Origin: Candidatus Jordarchaeum sp. LHC_1308
GTDB taxonomy: Archaea > Asgardarchaeota > Jordiarchaeia > Jordiarchaeales > Freyrarchaeaceae
Direction of reading: 5' to 3'
Length of the DNA: 37,067 nt
Assembly: GCA_019057675.1 (NCBI GenBank)
Contig: JAHLWX010000009.1
Coordinates: 1-37,067, forward strand
Position numbers and translations under genes: made by a program. Below are positions 1 to 8,692 of the stretch, one piece after another. The notes beneath the pieces are model-generated. The model did not search any database. It saw only the letters and a list, made by a program, of their open reading frames with translations, and was not told where the DNA came from. Within the stretch, counting starts at the first letter, position 1. Each line of letters starts with the position of its first letter.

Positions 1-565
1 CGATCTTGCTGAATCCTATGCCTTCACTCATAGACCAGTCTAGGATCGAGGTCAGCATAGCACCGCTTTGGGAGGCGAAGGCTATGTTTCCCCTCAGCGG
101 AGCTTTAGCTGCAAAGGTTGCGTTTAGAGGCGTGTGCATATCGGCGACGCCGACGACGTTTGGCCCAAGCATCCTCATGCCGTACTTCCTAACGATGGAG
201 ACCAGTTGGCTCTCAAGATTGACTCCTTCATAGCCTGTCTCCTTGAAGCCGGCACTTATGACGACGATGCATTTGACGCCGGCAATCCCGCAATCCTCAG
301 CTACTTCAGGCACAAGCTTGGCTGGAACTGTTATAACGGCCAACTCGACTTCTTCGCCTATGGACTTAACGCTCGGGTAGCAAGGTAAGCCAAGAATTCG
401 GTCAGCGTTGGGGTTTACAGGAAAAACCTTACCAGGATATCCTCCTTCGACTATGTTCCTTAGAACTTCGTATCCAACCTTCCCCTTGGCTCTGGAGGCT
501 CCCACTACAGCCACGCTTGAAGGTCTGAACAAAGCCTTAAGGTCATTCAAGGTATCTTCCTCCAC
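1..565 (-). CDS. ADP-forming acetyl/acyl-CoA synthetase, N-terminal part (runs off window)
   Basis: Only the first ~188 codons are present; the gene continues past base 1. Read from the GTG at 565, the protein opens with a CoA-binding Rossmann domain (RPSSVAVVGASRAKGKVG near residues 14-31). It continues with the family segments GYPGKVFPVNP, VISAGFKETG, LGPNVVG and ASQSGAM, as in the alpha subunit/domain of acetate--CoA ligase (ADP-forming). This family converts acyl-CoA, ADP and phosphate to the acid, CoA and ATP. The catalytic phosphohistidine and the ATP-grasp (beta) part lie outside the window, so substrate and subunit arrangement cannot be judged. An in-frame stop lies six codons upstream of the GTG, which fixes the start closely. 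The gene begins 15 nt after the zinc-ribbon gene on the same strand, suggesting an operon. In context it could be the ATP-yielding acetate-forming step. Confidence 0.85.
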   Translation of the reverse strand, partial: MEEDTLNDLKALFRPSSVAVVGASRAKGKVGYEVLRNIVEGGYPGKVFPVNPNADRILGLPCYPSVKSIGEEVELAVITVPAKLVPEVAEDCGIAGVKCIVVISAGFKETGYEGVNLESQLVSIVRKYGMRMLGPNVVGVADMHTPLNATFAAKAPLRGNIAFASQSGAMLTSILDWSMSEGIGFSKI

Positions 566-580
566 GCGTCTTCTTTCAGC

Positions 581-1333
581 TTATAAGGCGTCGAATAGTC
601 CCGGTGTAGGTAGATCTCCCACGATTATTTTTCCTTCAGTTCCGTCAACCAGCACTCTAAATCGCTTGCCTTTATAGCTGTATTTTATATTCCAAATTGG
701 GGCGTGGAGGTAACATGCTTCTCCGACCTTGAAGTCTGTTTCGTGTTCTATAACTCTGTCGACCTCTTTCCTTGCAAGGTATATGTGATGCTCCACGACC
801 TCGGCTTTAGCCTTTTCAACGGCTTCCTCCTCGCCGAACTCTGCATTAAGAACCTTGGCGTACTCTGGAATCTTGGTGAAGTCGTATGGCATTTTCCCCT
901 TCAAGGGAACATCGTACTCCTTAGTTGGAAAGTTGGCTGCTCTCTGAGCAATCACCAGCCAGTCGTACTTACCTCTTATCTTTCCCTCCTTAACTTGTCC
1001 CGCACCAATCCTCTCAAAAAAGCCTTTAAACCTAGTTGTGGCTTCTATGGGAACCACCCAGAAAGGATAGATGAAGAGATCGACCTCGTCAAACTTAGCT
1101 TTCCTAGATAGATCCCTTGGGGCCAGAAAGCTCGATGACATCCAGTCCTTAACTACCTCCACAACTGCTTTTTCATCGGTTATGCTAAGAGGTAAAAGAG
1201 CATGCTCCAACGTGAAGGGCTTGTTATGTGTAAGAACCGTGGTATAGCCACAGTAGCTACACGTAGCAACATAGTCCCCGGCCTTGTAGTTCAAAGGCGC
1301 CCCACAATGATCACATTTAATGACCACTTTCAA
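581..1333 (-). CDS. Conserved zinc-ribbon protein of unknown function
   Basis: A 250-residue protein with an N-terminal zinc ribbon: CDHCG near residues 8-12 and CSYCGYT near 26-32, spaced like a rubredoxin-type knuckle pair. The rest is soluble-looking, with one hydrophobic stretch (LFIYPFWVVPIEA) around residues 86-98 and no clear signal peptide. I do not recognise the family and assign no function. The TTG at 1333 is taken as the start; GTG at 1327 is an alternative. A TATA-like element at about 1351-1362 on this strand would place transcription start very near the start codon, so the message may be leaderless. It is followed after 15 nt by the acyl-CoA synthetase, so the two are probably co-transcribed. 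Confidence 0.7.
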   Translation of the reverse strand: MKVVIKCDHCGAPLNYKAGDYVATCSYCGYTTVLTHNKPFTLEHALLPLSITDEKAVVEVVKDWMSSSFLAPRDLSRKAKFDEVDLFIYPFWVVPIEATTRFKGFFERIGAGQVKEGKIRGKYDWLVIAQRAANFPTKEYDVPLKGKMPYDFTKIPEYAKVLNAEFGEEEAVEKAKAEVVEHHIYLARKEVDRVIEHETDFKVGEACYLHAPIWNIKYSYKGKRFRVLVDGTEGKIIVGDLPTPGLFDAL

Positions 1334-1443
1334 TAGAAAAACCCCAACGTGGAATTTTTATACGTTCAAAAATTTGCTAGAAACATTATATATATTATGC
1401 GCTCTACTAAATATTAATAAGACGTCAATGAGGCGCATGCTCA

Positions 1444-2685
1444 ATGGGTCGGCTTTTCTATCTTAAAGTCAGAATGGCTGTGGCTTTCGCCGCCATGACG
1501 CTACTGACGTTTGCGTTTTTTCTTGGAGTCAGCATAATTGTCAGAGCACTCCCCAACGCCCTCATGGGCCTCCTGTCAAGTGTTGAAGGAGAAAGCGAAG
1601 AAATCTTCATCAACCTCCTTGGAGGCGGGATAAGCACCCTCTCCTATCCGTTACAAGAAGACTTCCTCGAGCTAACAGAGTCTTACTGGAGCTACTTTTC
1701 CCTTCTAAGTTGGACGATTCAAGAATCCCCGTGGAGCTGGTTGTTTGACCCTTACGTCGTAGGAGGACTAGCAGTCTTAACGGTCTTCTTCATGTTTTTC
1801 GAGTGGCTCATAGGCCCATCGTTAGCCTTCAGAGCCTTAAGAGCAAGGTATATGTCTCCTGAAGACGCTCCATGGCTCCACTCAACAGTTGAGGAACTAG
1901 CTGAGAAAAGTGGCATACCTAAACCACGCGTCGCCATATCTAGCTATTCTTTCCCCAACGCATGCGTCTTCGGGAGAACTTTAGGTAAATCCACGCTGGT
2001 CGTCACAGAGGGGCTACTCAGGGAGCTCAATGCTGACGAGGTGAGAGCCGTCATAGGACACGAGCTCGGCCACTTAAAACATAAGGACTGCATAGTATTA
2101 ACACTACTAAGCGCTATACCAACGCTTTGCTTCATAATAGCCACTATAATTTTCTCCGGGCTAAGAATGACATATAGGTCGAGCAATAAAAAAGGGGGCT
2201 CGCCGGCATTAGTTCTCCTCGTCTTAGGAGTGGCCGCTATCGTAACGTACTTTGTAACATTGCTTGTGGTGAGGTATCTGAGCAGAATGCGCGAGTTTTA
2301 TGCTGACGTCTATTCCGCCTATACGACTAGCCCATACCACATGAAGAGCGCGCTGGCCAAGATCGCCTATGGCTTATCAACAAAGCAGGTGGAAGTTCAT
2401 GGGGCTAGAGCCTTCTTCATAGAAGACCCCGCCGCGGCATCGAAGGAGATAAACGAGATAATGTGCAACATCGAGGAACACGACCTAAACAAGGATGGCG
2501 TGCTGGACGAGAGAGAGCTCCAAATAGCAATGGAAAAGGAGGCGGCGAAAAGTAGGTGGAACAGGCTCAACATGCTCTTCTCAACTCACCCACCTACATT
2601 CAAAAGGATACTCCTTCTCTCCATAATAGAAAAAGAGCTTAAAGCAGGCCGCTTCTCCTCACAGAACATCTACAAGTACATCTAG
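1444..2685 (+). CDS. HtpX-like M48 membrane metalloprotease with an EF-hand loop
   Basis: A 413-residue integral membrane zinc protease of family M48. The catalytic HELGH is at residues 206-210 with the expected following context (GHLKHKD), and a downstream glutamate in SRMREFYAD supplies the third ligand. Hydrophobic segments occur near residues 12-34, 107-127, 220-240 and 255-280. Residues 347-358 form a full EF-hand consensus loop (DLNKDGVLDERE: acidic/Asn at 1, 3, 5, 9, 12 and Gly at 6), located between the protease core and the C-terminal THPP segment typical of HtpX. An EF-hand is not standard for HtpX, so calcium control is possible but inferred. A TATA-like stretch lies at 1385-1400. 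The stop codon overlaps by 4 bp the end of the convergent P-type ATPase. Confidence 0.85.
   Translation: MGRLFYLKVRMAVAFAAMTLLTFAFFLGVSIIVRALPNALMGLLSSVEGESEEIFINLLGGGISTLSYPLQEDFLELTESYWSYFSLLSWTIQESPWSWLFDPYVVGGLAVLTVFFMFFEWLIGPSLAFRALRARYMSPEDAPWLHSTVEELAEKSGIPKPRVAISSYSFPNACVFGRTLGKSTLVVTEGLLRELNADEVRAVIGHELGHLKHKDCIVLTLLSAIPTLCFIIATIIFSGLRMTYRSSNKKGGSPALVLLVLGVAAIVTYFVTLLVVRYLSRMREFYADVYSAYTTSPYHMKSALAKIAYGLSTKQVEVHGARAFFIEDPAAASKEINEIMCNIEEHDLNKDGVLDERELQIAMEKEAAKSRWNRLNMLFSTHPPTFKRILLLSIIEKELKAGRFSSQNIYKYI
2482..2517 (+). other. EF-hand calcium-binding loop inside the M48 protease
   Basis: Twelve codons reading DLNKDGVLDERE match every key position of the EF-hand loop: D1, N3, D5, G6, a hydrophobic residue at 8, D9 and E12. 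The loop is flanked by helical, charged sequence (IMCNIEEH before and LQIAMEKE after), as expected for helix-loop-helix. Only one loop is seen, whereas EF-hands usually pair, so dimerisation or a divergent partner loop would be needed. Calcium binding is inferred from sequence. Confidence 0.75.
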
Positions 2686-5342
2686 CTCCTTCTCTTTTTT
2701 CTTTGATAAGCCTTCTTAGCTTCGTAGAACGCTATGATGCTGCTTGAGGCGGCAATTATAAACATCCAGTCTAGTGCCGTTATCGGGTACGTTTCGAACA
2801 TTGGCTGAAGGGCAGGTATGTAAACTACGAGGAGCTGCAGGGTAAATGCCGCTAATACGGCCAGCACGAAGTACTTGTTCGAGAACGGGTGCATTGTGAA
2901 TATGGATTTATCCTCCGATCTGTAGTTTGCCGCGTTGAATATCTGGAAAAGTATGAGCGTCATGAAGGCTATCGCCTTAGCCCTCTCGTAGTTTCCAGAA
3001 AATGGTGTTCCGAGCTCCATCGAGTAAAGGAGTAGAGTTACGCAACTCATCACTAAGCCGCAACCCAGTAACTCTAGAATGGAGCCGCGCCCTATAAATG
3101 GGGCCTTTGGGTCTCTTGGTGGCCTTTTCATAACGTCCTCTTCGGGGGGCTCAACGGCTAAGGCAAGTGCTGGGAAGCTGTCGGTGACAAGGTTTATCCA
3201 CAGTATCTGGGCTGCAGTTAATGGAAGAGGAAGGCCTATCATCATGGCGATGAATATCGTTAAGAGCTCACCTACGTTTGAAGCCAGCAGGTAGTAAATC
3301 GCCTTCTTGACGTTGCTGTATATCGTGCGTCCTTCCTCCACGGCTGAGACCATGGTTGCGAAGTTGTCGTCGCTGAGCACCATGTCAGCCGTCTCCTTGG
3401 CTACGTCGGTTCCAGTTATTCCCATAGCCACCCCTATGTCTGCCTTCTTAAGTGCTGGGGCATCGTTTACTCCATCCCCCGTCATCGCAACCACGTGTCC
3501 CCTGTTCTTGAGTGCGGTCACTATCTTGAGCTTGTGCTCGGGGGAGACCCGCGCGTAGACCTTCACTCTCTCAACGATCTTTTCAAGTTCGTTAATCTCC
3601 GTTTTTTCTAGCTCAGCTGCGGTCATCGAGAAGTCGTTTTCCTCGAAAATGCCAACTTCTCTGGCGACGGCTCTAGCCGTCAGCTCGTTGTCGCCTGTTA
3701 TCATAACGACCTTTATCCCTGCACTCTTACACTTTTCAACAGCATCCTTGACCTCGTCTCTTGGGGGATCCATCATGCCGACCAGTCCTAGGAAGACCAG
3801 CCCCTCCTCGACTTCTCCCTCTTCATAAGCGTCCTTGACTTCCACTTCCTTGTAGGCCACAGCTAGGAGCCTCAGCGCCCTCTCAGCCATACTGCGGTTC
3901 GCATCCAGAACTTTCTTCTTATCCTCGTCGCTCATCTCCCTTAAAGCCCCGTCGACAAGCATCATGGATGATAACCCTAAAACTATTTCAGGCGCTCCCT
4001 TAACACATACGACAGCCCCACTATCCCATAGGTTAACCGTATCCATCCGTTTACGCTCAGACTCGAAAGGAACTTCAAATATTCTAGGCCGCTTCTCCCT
4101 TAACTCGTTGACTTTTATTCCCAGCCTTTCAGCTGCCACCAGCAGGGCGCCTTCCGTTGGATCCCCAATAACTTTCCATCCGCCTTTTTCCCGCCTCAGC
4201 TCGGCATCATTACAGAGCGCGGCAACCTCGAATAGAAGCCGCAAGTGCTGGCCACGTCCTCCACTTAGCGCCGCGTTCTCCTGGCTTGTAAGCGGGATCA
4301 TTTGGTGGGGAATATAGACCTCCCTGACCGTCATCTCGTTTTTAGTTATCGTCCCGGTCTTATCGCTGCATATGACGGTTGCACAGCCCAGCGTTTCGAC
4401 GGCTGGCAGCTTTCTGATTATAGCGTTCCTTCTCGCCATCCGTTGCACTCCTAGGGCCAAGATTATCGTTACTATTGCCGGCAGCCCTTCAGGTACAACG
4501 GCAACAGCCAAGCTAACCGACGCTAGGAAAATCTCAAGAACCTCTATTCCTCTCAGTAGCCCGGCGAGGAATATTACGCCGCAAGCCAGCACGGCAACTA
4601 AGCCAAGCTTCCTGCCAAGTTCTCCCATTCTCTTCTGAAGGGGGGTCTCCTCCTCCTCGACCGTCTGGACGAGAGTGGCGACCTTCCCGAACTCGGTGTT
4701 CATTCCAGTCGCAACAACAACCCCAGCCCCCCTCCCCCTAGTGATGACGGTGCCCATGTAAGCCATGTTAACCCGGCTACTGAGTGGCGTGTCACCACTC
4801 AAAACCATGGAAGCATCCTTAGCCACTGGAAGAGACTCCCCTGTAAGTGCGGATTCATCAACTCCGAGATTCACCGCCTCGATAAGCCTGACGTCAGCGG
4901 GAACCCTATCCCCAGCCTCTAGCAAAACAACGTCGCCAACTACAAGCTCCCTAGCGTATACTCTCCTCCTCTCGCCATCACGAATAACCGTGGCCTGAGG
5001 AGCAGCCATCTTCTTCAAGGCCCTAACAGCCTGCTCAGCTTTATATTCCTGATAGAAACCCAGAACAGCGTTTATGAAAAGTATGAAAGTTATGACGCCG
5101 GCATCAGCTAAATCCCCGAGAACGAAGGAAATCAAAGCGGCAATCACTAGGATCAAGATCAGAACACTCTTAAACTGGTCCAAGAAGAGGAAAATAGGGT
5201 GGCGCTTCGCCGCCTCCTTAATCTCGTTAAAGCCATAAATTTTAAGCCTTGCCTCAGCCTCCGGCTGTGATAAGCCATTTCTACCAGAACCAAGCTTCTC
5301 AAAAACGTTTTCAATAGCAAGCGAATGCCAAGTTTCTCCCAT
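2682..5342 (-). CDS. P-type calcium-transporting ATPase (type IIA)
   Basis: An 886-residue cation pump from the ATG at 5342, which follows a GGTGG site by 8 nt; a TTG at 5366 would add eight residues with no site. Domains in order are N-terminal cation ATPase domain, actuator with TGES, M4 with VVPEGLPA, the phosphorylation motif CSDKTGT (aspartate about residue 327), nucleotide-binding domain, hinge TGDGVNDAPA, and six C-terminal membrane helices. M5 (NVGE) and M6 (NLVTD) carry side chains used by SERCA/PMCA to hold calcium, so Ca2+ is the best substrate call; Mn2+ or Na+/K+ types are less likely. The length fits archaeal and bacterial SERCA-like pumps. It is convergent with the EF-hand protease, overlapping it by 4 bp at the ends. 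Confidence 0.92.
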   Translation of the reverse strand: MGETWHSLAIENVFEKLGSGRNGLSQPEAEARLKIYGFNEIKEAAKRHPIFLFLDQFKSVLILILVIAALISFVLGDLADAGVITFILFINAVLGFYQEYKAEQAVRALKKMAAPQATVIRDGERRRVYARELVVGDVVLLEAGDRVPADVRLIEAVNLGVDESALTGESLPVAKDASMVLSGDTPLSSRVNMAYMGTVITRGRGAGVVVATGMNTEFGKVATLVQTVEEEETPLQKRMGELGRKLGLVAVLACGVIFLAGLLRGIEVLEIFLASVSLAVAVVPEGLPAIVTIILALGVQRMARRNAIIRKLPAVETLGCATVICSDKTGTITKNEMTVREVYIPHQMIPLTSQENAALSGGRGQHLRLLFEVAALCNDAELRREKGGWKVIGDPTEGALLVAAERLGIKVNELREKRPRIFEVPFESERKRMDTVNLWDSGAVVCVKGAPEIVLGLSSMMLVDGALREMSDEDKKKVLDANRSMAERALRLLAVAYKEVEVKDAYEEGEVEEGLVFLGLVGMMDPPRDEVKDAVEKCKSAGIKVVMITGDNELTARAVAREVGIFEENDFSMTAAELEKTEINELEKIVERVKVYARVSPEHKLKIVTALKNRGHVVAMTGDGVNDAPALKKADIGVAMGITGTDVAKETADMVLSDDNFATMVSAVEEGRTIYSNVKKAIYYLLASNVGELLTIFIAMMIGLPLPLTAAQILWINLVTDSFPALALAVEPPEEDVMKRPPRDPKAPFIGRGSILELLGCGLVMSCVTLLLYSMELGTPFSGNYERAKAIAFMTLILFQIFNAANYRSEDKSIFTMHPFSNKYFVLAVLAAFTLQLLVVYIPALQPMFETYPITALDWMFIIAASSSIIAFYEAKKAYQRKKRRS

Positions 5343-5778
5343 TATAGACAACCACCCAGCAACCAACTTAAATGAAGCGCATAGTGAGAAGATGATCTAG
5401 ACCTACTTTCATGAACTCTCCTAATATAAAGGTAACCTACACAACGGAACCTAATTCCCTCTTTTTGGCAGTTCCTGATACCTTCGGGAATTCACGTTCT
5501 GTTCCAGCGTTAACTTTTATCGTTTTCCTTCCTTGTTTAATGGAGCGCGTTCAGGTGAACGGTTAATGCCGATGTGCCGGCGCATTAATCAGGTGCTTAT
5601 CGCTCATCATATGACTCACAAGAGGCATGGACTTCTGTAAAAACGCAAATATTCAAAGATAACCAGCTTTACGCTAATCGCTAATATAAAAGTAGCTTCT
5701 TAACTACCCTAAGCTCCATCAAGTTTTTTAATGATGAGATCTTTTGTTCGTGGAGAGAGCTTTCTGGAGGATGACGCT
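5343..5778. other. Intergenic region with a leuC promoter candidate
   Basis: Between two divergent genes I see no coding sequence. A TATA-like element (AATATAAAAG, about 5684-5693) could serve the downstream dehydratase gene with a leader of about 60 nt. A Shine-Dalgarno GGAGG at 5766-5770 sits 8 nt before its ATG at 5779. A small inverted repeat (TTAATGC at 5563-5569 with GCATTAA at 5582-5588) could form a 7-bp hairpin. Nothing else is recognised. Confidence 0.5.
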
Positions 5779-7067
5779 ATGGGGATGACTATTTCGGAGA
5801 AGATTCTGGCTTCCCATTCAGGCAGAGAACACGTCGAACCAGGCGAGATAGTTAATGCTAAAGTTGACCTTGCAATGGTTCACGAAATGCTCGGAAACGC
5901 CGCCTGCACGCGGGCTGCGCCGAAATGCGCATAGCAGACATATACGAGGAGCTGGAACTGGACAGGGTTTGGGATCCTAAGCGAGTAGTCGCATTGATAG
6001 ACCACTGGGTTCCCGCGCCAAGCATCGATGCAGCAATAGTCCATGCTACATGCAGGAGGTTCGTGGAGAAGTATGGAATCGAGAACTGGCTTGACATGCG
6101 TGAAGGAATATGTCACGTCGTCCTTCCCGAGAAAGGGTTCGTTAAGCCAGGGGACCTCGTTGTAGGAAGCGACTCTCATACGACCACCTACGGCGCGCTA
6201 GGCGCATTCGCAACAGGGATGGGGGCAACTGATATGGCCATCGTTTTGGCGACTGGCGAAATATGGTTCAAAGTTCCTTCAACCATTAGGTTTAACGTCG
6301 AGGGCAAGCTGCAACCAATGGTAATGGGCAAAGACATAATTCTCCACATAATAAGCGAGATAGGAGTCGAAGGTGCAAGCTACAAAACTATGGAGTTCGC
6401 CGGCGGCACTATAAAGAAGCTCAGCATGGACGCGCGCTTCACTCTCTGCAACATGGCCATAGAAGCAGGTGGAAAAACGGGCATAATAGAACCGGATGAA
6501 AAAACGCTAGAGTGGATCAAGGAAAGAGTTAAGCAGCCCTTTAAACCAGTTTTCAACGATCCAGACGCTGAATACGAGGAAGTCATAGATGTCGACGCGG
6601 CAGGCCTAGAGCCGCAGGTCGCTAAACCTCCAAGTCCAGAAAACTCTGTTCCAGTCTCAGAAGTTGAAGGAATCAAAATAGACCAAGCATTTATAGGTTC
6701 ATGTACCAATGGAAGACTCGAGGACCTCAGAGTCGCCGCAAAAATACTTAATGGAAGAGAAGTCGCAAAAATGGTCAGAGCGATAGTTATACCTGCATCC
6801 AAGGAGATCTACATGAAAGCCATGAGGGAAGGATTAATAGAAACGTTTCTCAAGGCAGGCTGCGTCGTTTGTAATAGTACGTGTGGTCCATGCATAGGGG
6901 CTCATCTAGGTCTTCTGGCGCCGGGTGAGGTTTGTATTTCATCTTCTAATAGGAACTTCGTTGGCAGGATGGGGAGTAAGGATGCCAAAATTTACCTTGC
7001 TTCGCCAGCAACTGTGGCCGCGTCGGCAGTAACGGGAGAGATAACTGATCCGCGTAGATTCGCCTAG
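5779..7067 (+). CDS. leuC: 3-isopropylmalate dehydratase / homoaconitase large subunit, frameshifted
   Basis: An aconitase-superfamily hydro-lyase large subunit, about 429 residues if one frameshift is repaired, which matches the usual archaeal length of about 420. The first frame (from the ATG at 5779: [15 protein letters not shown], then [12 protein letters not shown]) stops at 5933. The second frame picks up at [13 protein letters not shown] and runs to 7067. The change equals loss of one base between about 5895 and 5920 in a GC-rich run. The iron-sulfur cysteines are intact: GSCTNGR, and [11 protein letters not shown] near the C-terminus. [18 protein letters not shown] is typical of the family. 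No small subunit (leuD) is adjacent. The role could be leucine, lysine (homoaconitate) or a 2-oxosuberate-type pathway; the sequence does not decide. Either a real mutation or a base-calling error explains the shift. Confidence 0.85.
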
Positions 7068-7332
7068 AAACCATCGACCCTGCGGGGAAACTGAAAATAG
7101 GAGCTCAGAAAGACGAGGCAATTTAAGATAAAAGAGAAGGTTCACGGGAGACTTGGATAATGAAAACACGTGATACCATTTGATTGGCGAATGAAGTTGA
7201 CCGGAAGGAAAGGCGACGACATTAAAACTAGGATTAACTTGGAGGTCGTAATGAGGGAAGCAGGGCAACAAAATTTAAATTCTCATATTTTTGACTTATT
7301 TGTTGCATTGATATTGTAGGGAGGGCGGCGAT

Positions 7333-8271
7333 TTGTCTTTTCCAGGTGAGGATGAGGTGCTCGATGTTTTAGAGAAGGTTAGTAGGAGTGTTGTTAACAT
7401 TAGCACGGTGAGGCTTGTCCATGCTATGTTTTACCAGGTCGTTCCGGTTAGAGGTGTGGGTTCAGGTACCATAATAGATTCCAAGGGCTACATTTTAACG
7501 AATAACCACGTGATTAGGGGAGCTAGGAGGATTAGCGTGGCTCTCTGGAACGGTGATGTTTTTGAGGGGGAAGTTATAGGTTCATGTTCGCTTCACGACA
7601 TAGCGGTGGTTAAGGTTGACAGGGACGGGTTACCCGCAGCCGAGCTTGGAGACTCAGACAGGTTGAGGGTTGGACAGAGGGTTTACGCGATCGGGAACCC
7701 CTTTGGGCTCGCCGGTGGACCCACAGTCACGTCGGGCGTAATAAGTGCATTGAACAGAACTATAGAGGCTGAGGCTGGTTTTCTGCTGGAAAACCTGGTT
7801 CAAACGGATGCGGCCATAAATCCCGGGAATAGTGGTGGTCCCTTGGTCGACGTTAAGGGTAGGGTTGTGGCGATAAGCACCGCCATAGTTCCTTTTGCTC
7901 AGGGAATAGGGTTTGCTATCCCCATCAACATAGCTAAGAGGTGCTCTGCGGAAATAATCGACGGAAAAATGCCTTCAAGGCCATGGATTGGAATAATCGG
8001 GTTAAGCTTAACGGAGGGCGTAGCGCGGCAGTATAATTTGCCGCCAGTTGACGGGGTTCTGGTAACGAGAGTTGTTGAAGGCGGGCCAGCTTACCGGGCT
8101 GGAATAGAGGCGGGAGACATAGTACTAAAACTAGACGGCGTCAGAATTAAAAACATTGAGGGGTTACTTAGAGAGATACATAAGAGAAAAATAGGAGATA
8201 GGGTGCACCTCGACATCCTCAAGATGGGGGTTGAGCGGAGTCTCGAGGTAACATTGAGCGAAATGCCTTAA
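7333..8271 (+). CDS. HtrA/DegP-type serine protease with PDZ domain, apparently cytoplasmic
   Basis: A 312-residue trypsin-like S1C protease. The catalytic triad is visible: His59 (TNNHVI), Asp89 (HDIAVVKVD) and Ser167 (NPGNSGGPL). A single PDZ domain follows from about residue 215 (GIIGLSLTEGVARQ, GVLVTRVVEGGPAYRAGIEAGDIV). The protein lacks a signal peptide or membrane anchor, unlike most bacterial DegP/DegQ, so it should act inside the cell in protein quality control. The start is a TTG at 7333, preceded by GGGAGGG; no ATG fits. An AT-rich TATA-like element (AAATTTAAATT) lies near 7272-7282. It is convergent with the ferritin-like gene, with only 2 nt between stop codons. Confidence 0.9.
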   Translation: MSFPGEDEVLDVLEKVSRSVVNISTVRLVHAMFYQVVPVRGVGSGTIIDSKGYILTNNHVIRGARRISVALWNGDVFEGEVIGSCSLHDIAVVKVDRDGLPAAELGDSDRLRVGQRVYAIGNPFGLAGGPTVTSGVISALNRTIEAEAGFLLENLVQTDAAINPGNSGGPLVDVKGRVVAISTAIVPFAQGIGFAIPINIAKRCSAEIIDGKMPSRPWIGIIGLSLTEGVARQYNLPPVDGVLVTRVVEGGPAYRAGIEAGDIVLKLDGVRIKNIEGLLREIHKRKIGDRVHLDILKMGVERSLEVTLSEMP

Positions 8272-8273
8272 GT

Positions 8274-8558
8274 TTATTTCTTGAGTAATTCTTCAACCTC
8301 TTTTCGTCCTTCTTCAAGCTCCTTAACTTGCTCGCTGTCAAGCCTCAACAGCAACGCCTGAAACTCCCCGAAATGGGTCTTCTCTTCCTTTGCCACGTCC
8401 AAGAGAAGCTTCTTTAAGTTTTCATCATCAGTCATGGCCGCAAGCTGCTCGTACAGGCTAATAGCGTCTAGCTCGGCGATCATGGCGGCGCGCAGTAACT
8501 CTTTCTTAATGTTTTCCTTGCTTACCTTTTCTAATCTAATAGGTATTTCTGAAAGCAT
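8274..8558 (-). CDS. Small ferritin-like (rubrerythrin-type) di-iron protein
   Basis: A 94-residue, almost wholly helical protein containing E-x-x-A-I/L-x-L-Y-E-Q in its first helix and EEKTHFGEF in its second, the ExxH pattern of ferritin-like di-iron carriers. Its short form (RAAMIAELDAISLYEQLAAMTDD) is close to the half-ferritin proteins that act as dimers and are often packaged in encapsulin shells; no encapsulin gene is adjacent. The ATG at 8558 is chosen because GGTGG lies just upstream; the longer reading from TTG 8570 would overlap that site. The likely role is iron storage or peroxide/oxygen defence, inferred from family. A perfect palindrome and TATA-like sequence stand upstream and suggest specific regulation. 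Confidence 0.85.
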   Translation of the reverse strand: MLSEIPIRLEKVSKENIKKELLRAAMIAELDAISLYEQLAAMTDDENLKKLLLDVAKEEKTHFGEFQALLLRLDSEQVKELEEGRKEVEELLKK

Positions 8559-8623
8559 TAAAACCACCAATGTTCCCTCTCTAAGCGTAAACCAATTTAA
8601 AAGCTTTTAAAGGTTAGTTTCTT

Positions 8624-8646
8624 CTCGTGTTGAACTTCAACACGAG
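8624..8646. promoter_or_regulatory. Perfect 23-bp palindrome, candidate operator of the ferritin-like gene
   Basis: Arms CTCGTGTTGAA (8624-8634) and TTCAACACGAG (8636-8646) are exact reverse complements around a single central base. On the ferritin-like gene's strand it lies about 12 nt upstream of the TATA-like TTTAAAAG/CTTTTAAA block at 8600-8613, where archaeal activators or repressors often bind. It could also form a hairpin at the end of the mtd transcript, but there is no T-run right behind it in that direction, which favours an operator. Confidence 0.6.
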
Positions 8647-8692
8647 CTTTATGACAAAAATAGGATAAAAAAGAAAAAGGAGAAAACAGTGG

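Noticed and set aside
408-1111. Plus-strand frames of 89 and 135 codons near the left end
   Set aside because: They are antisense to the acyl-CoA synthetase and zinc-ribbon genes, which have recognisable motifs on the minus strand.
5563-5588. TTAATGC/GCATTAA hairpin as a riboswitch or attenuator for leuC
   Set aside because: Only 7 bp with a 12-nt loop, and it lies upstream of the likely transcript start.
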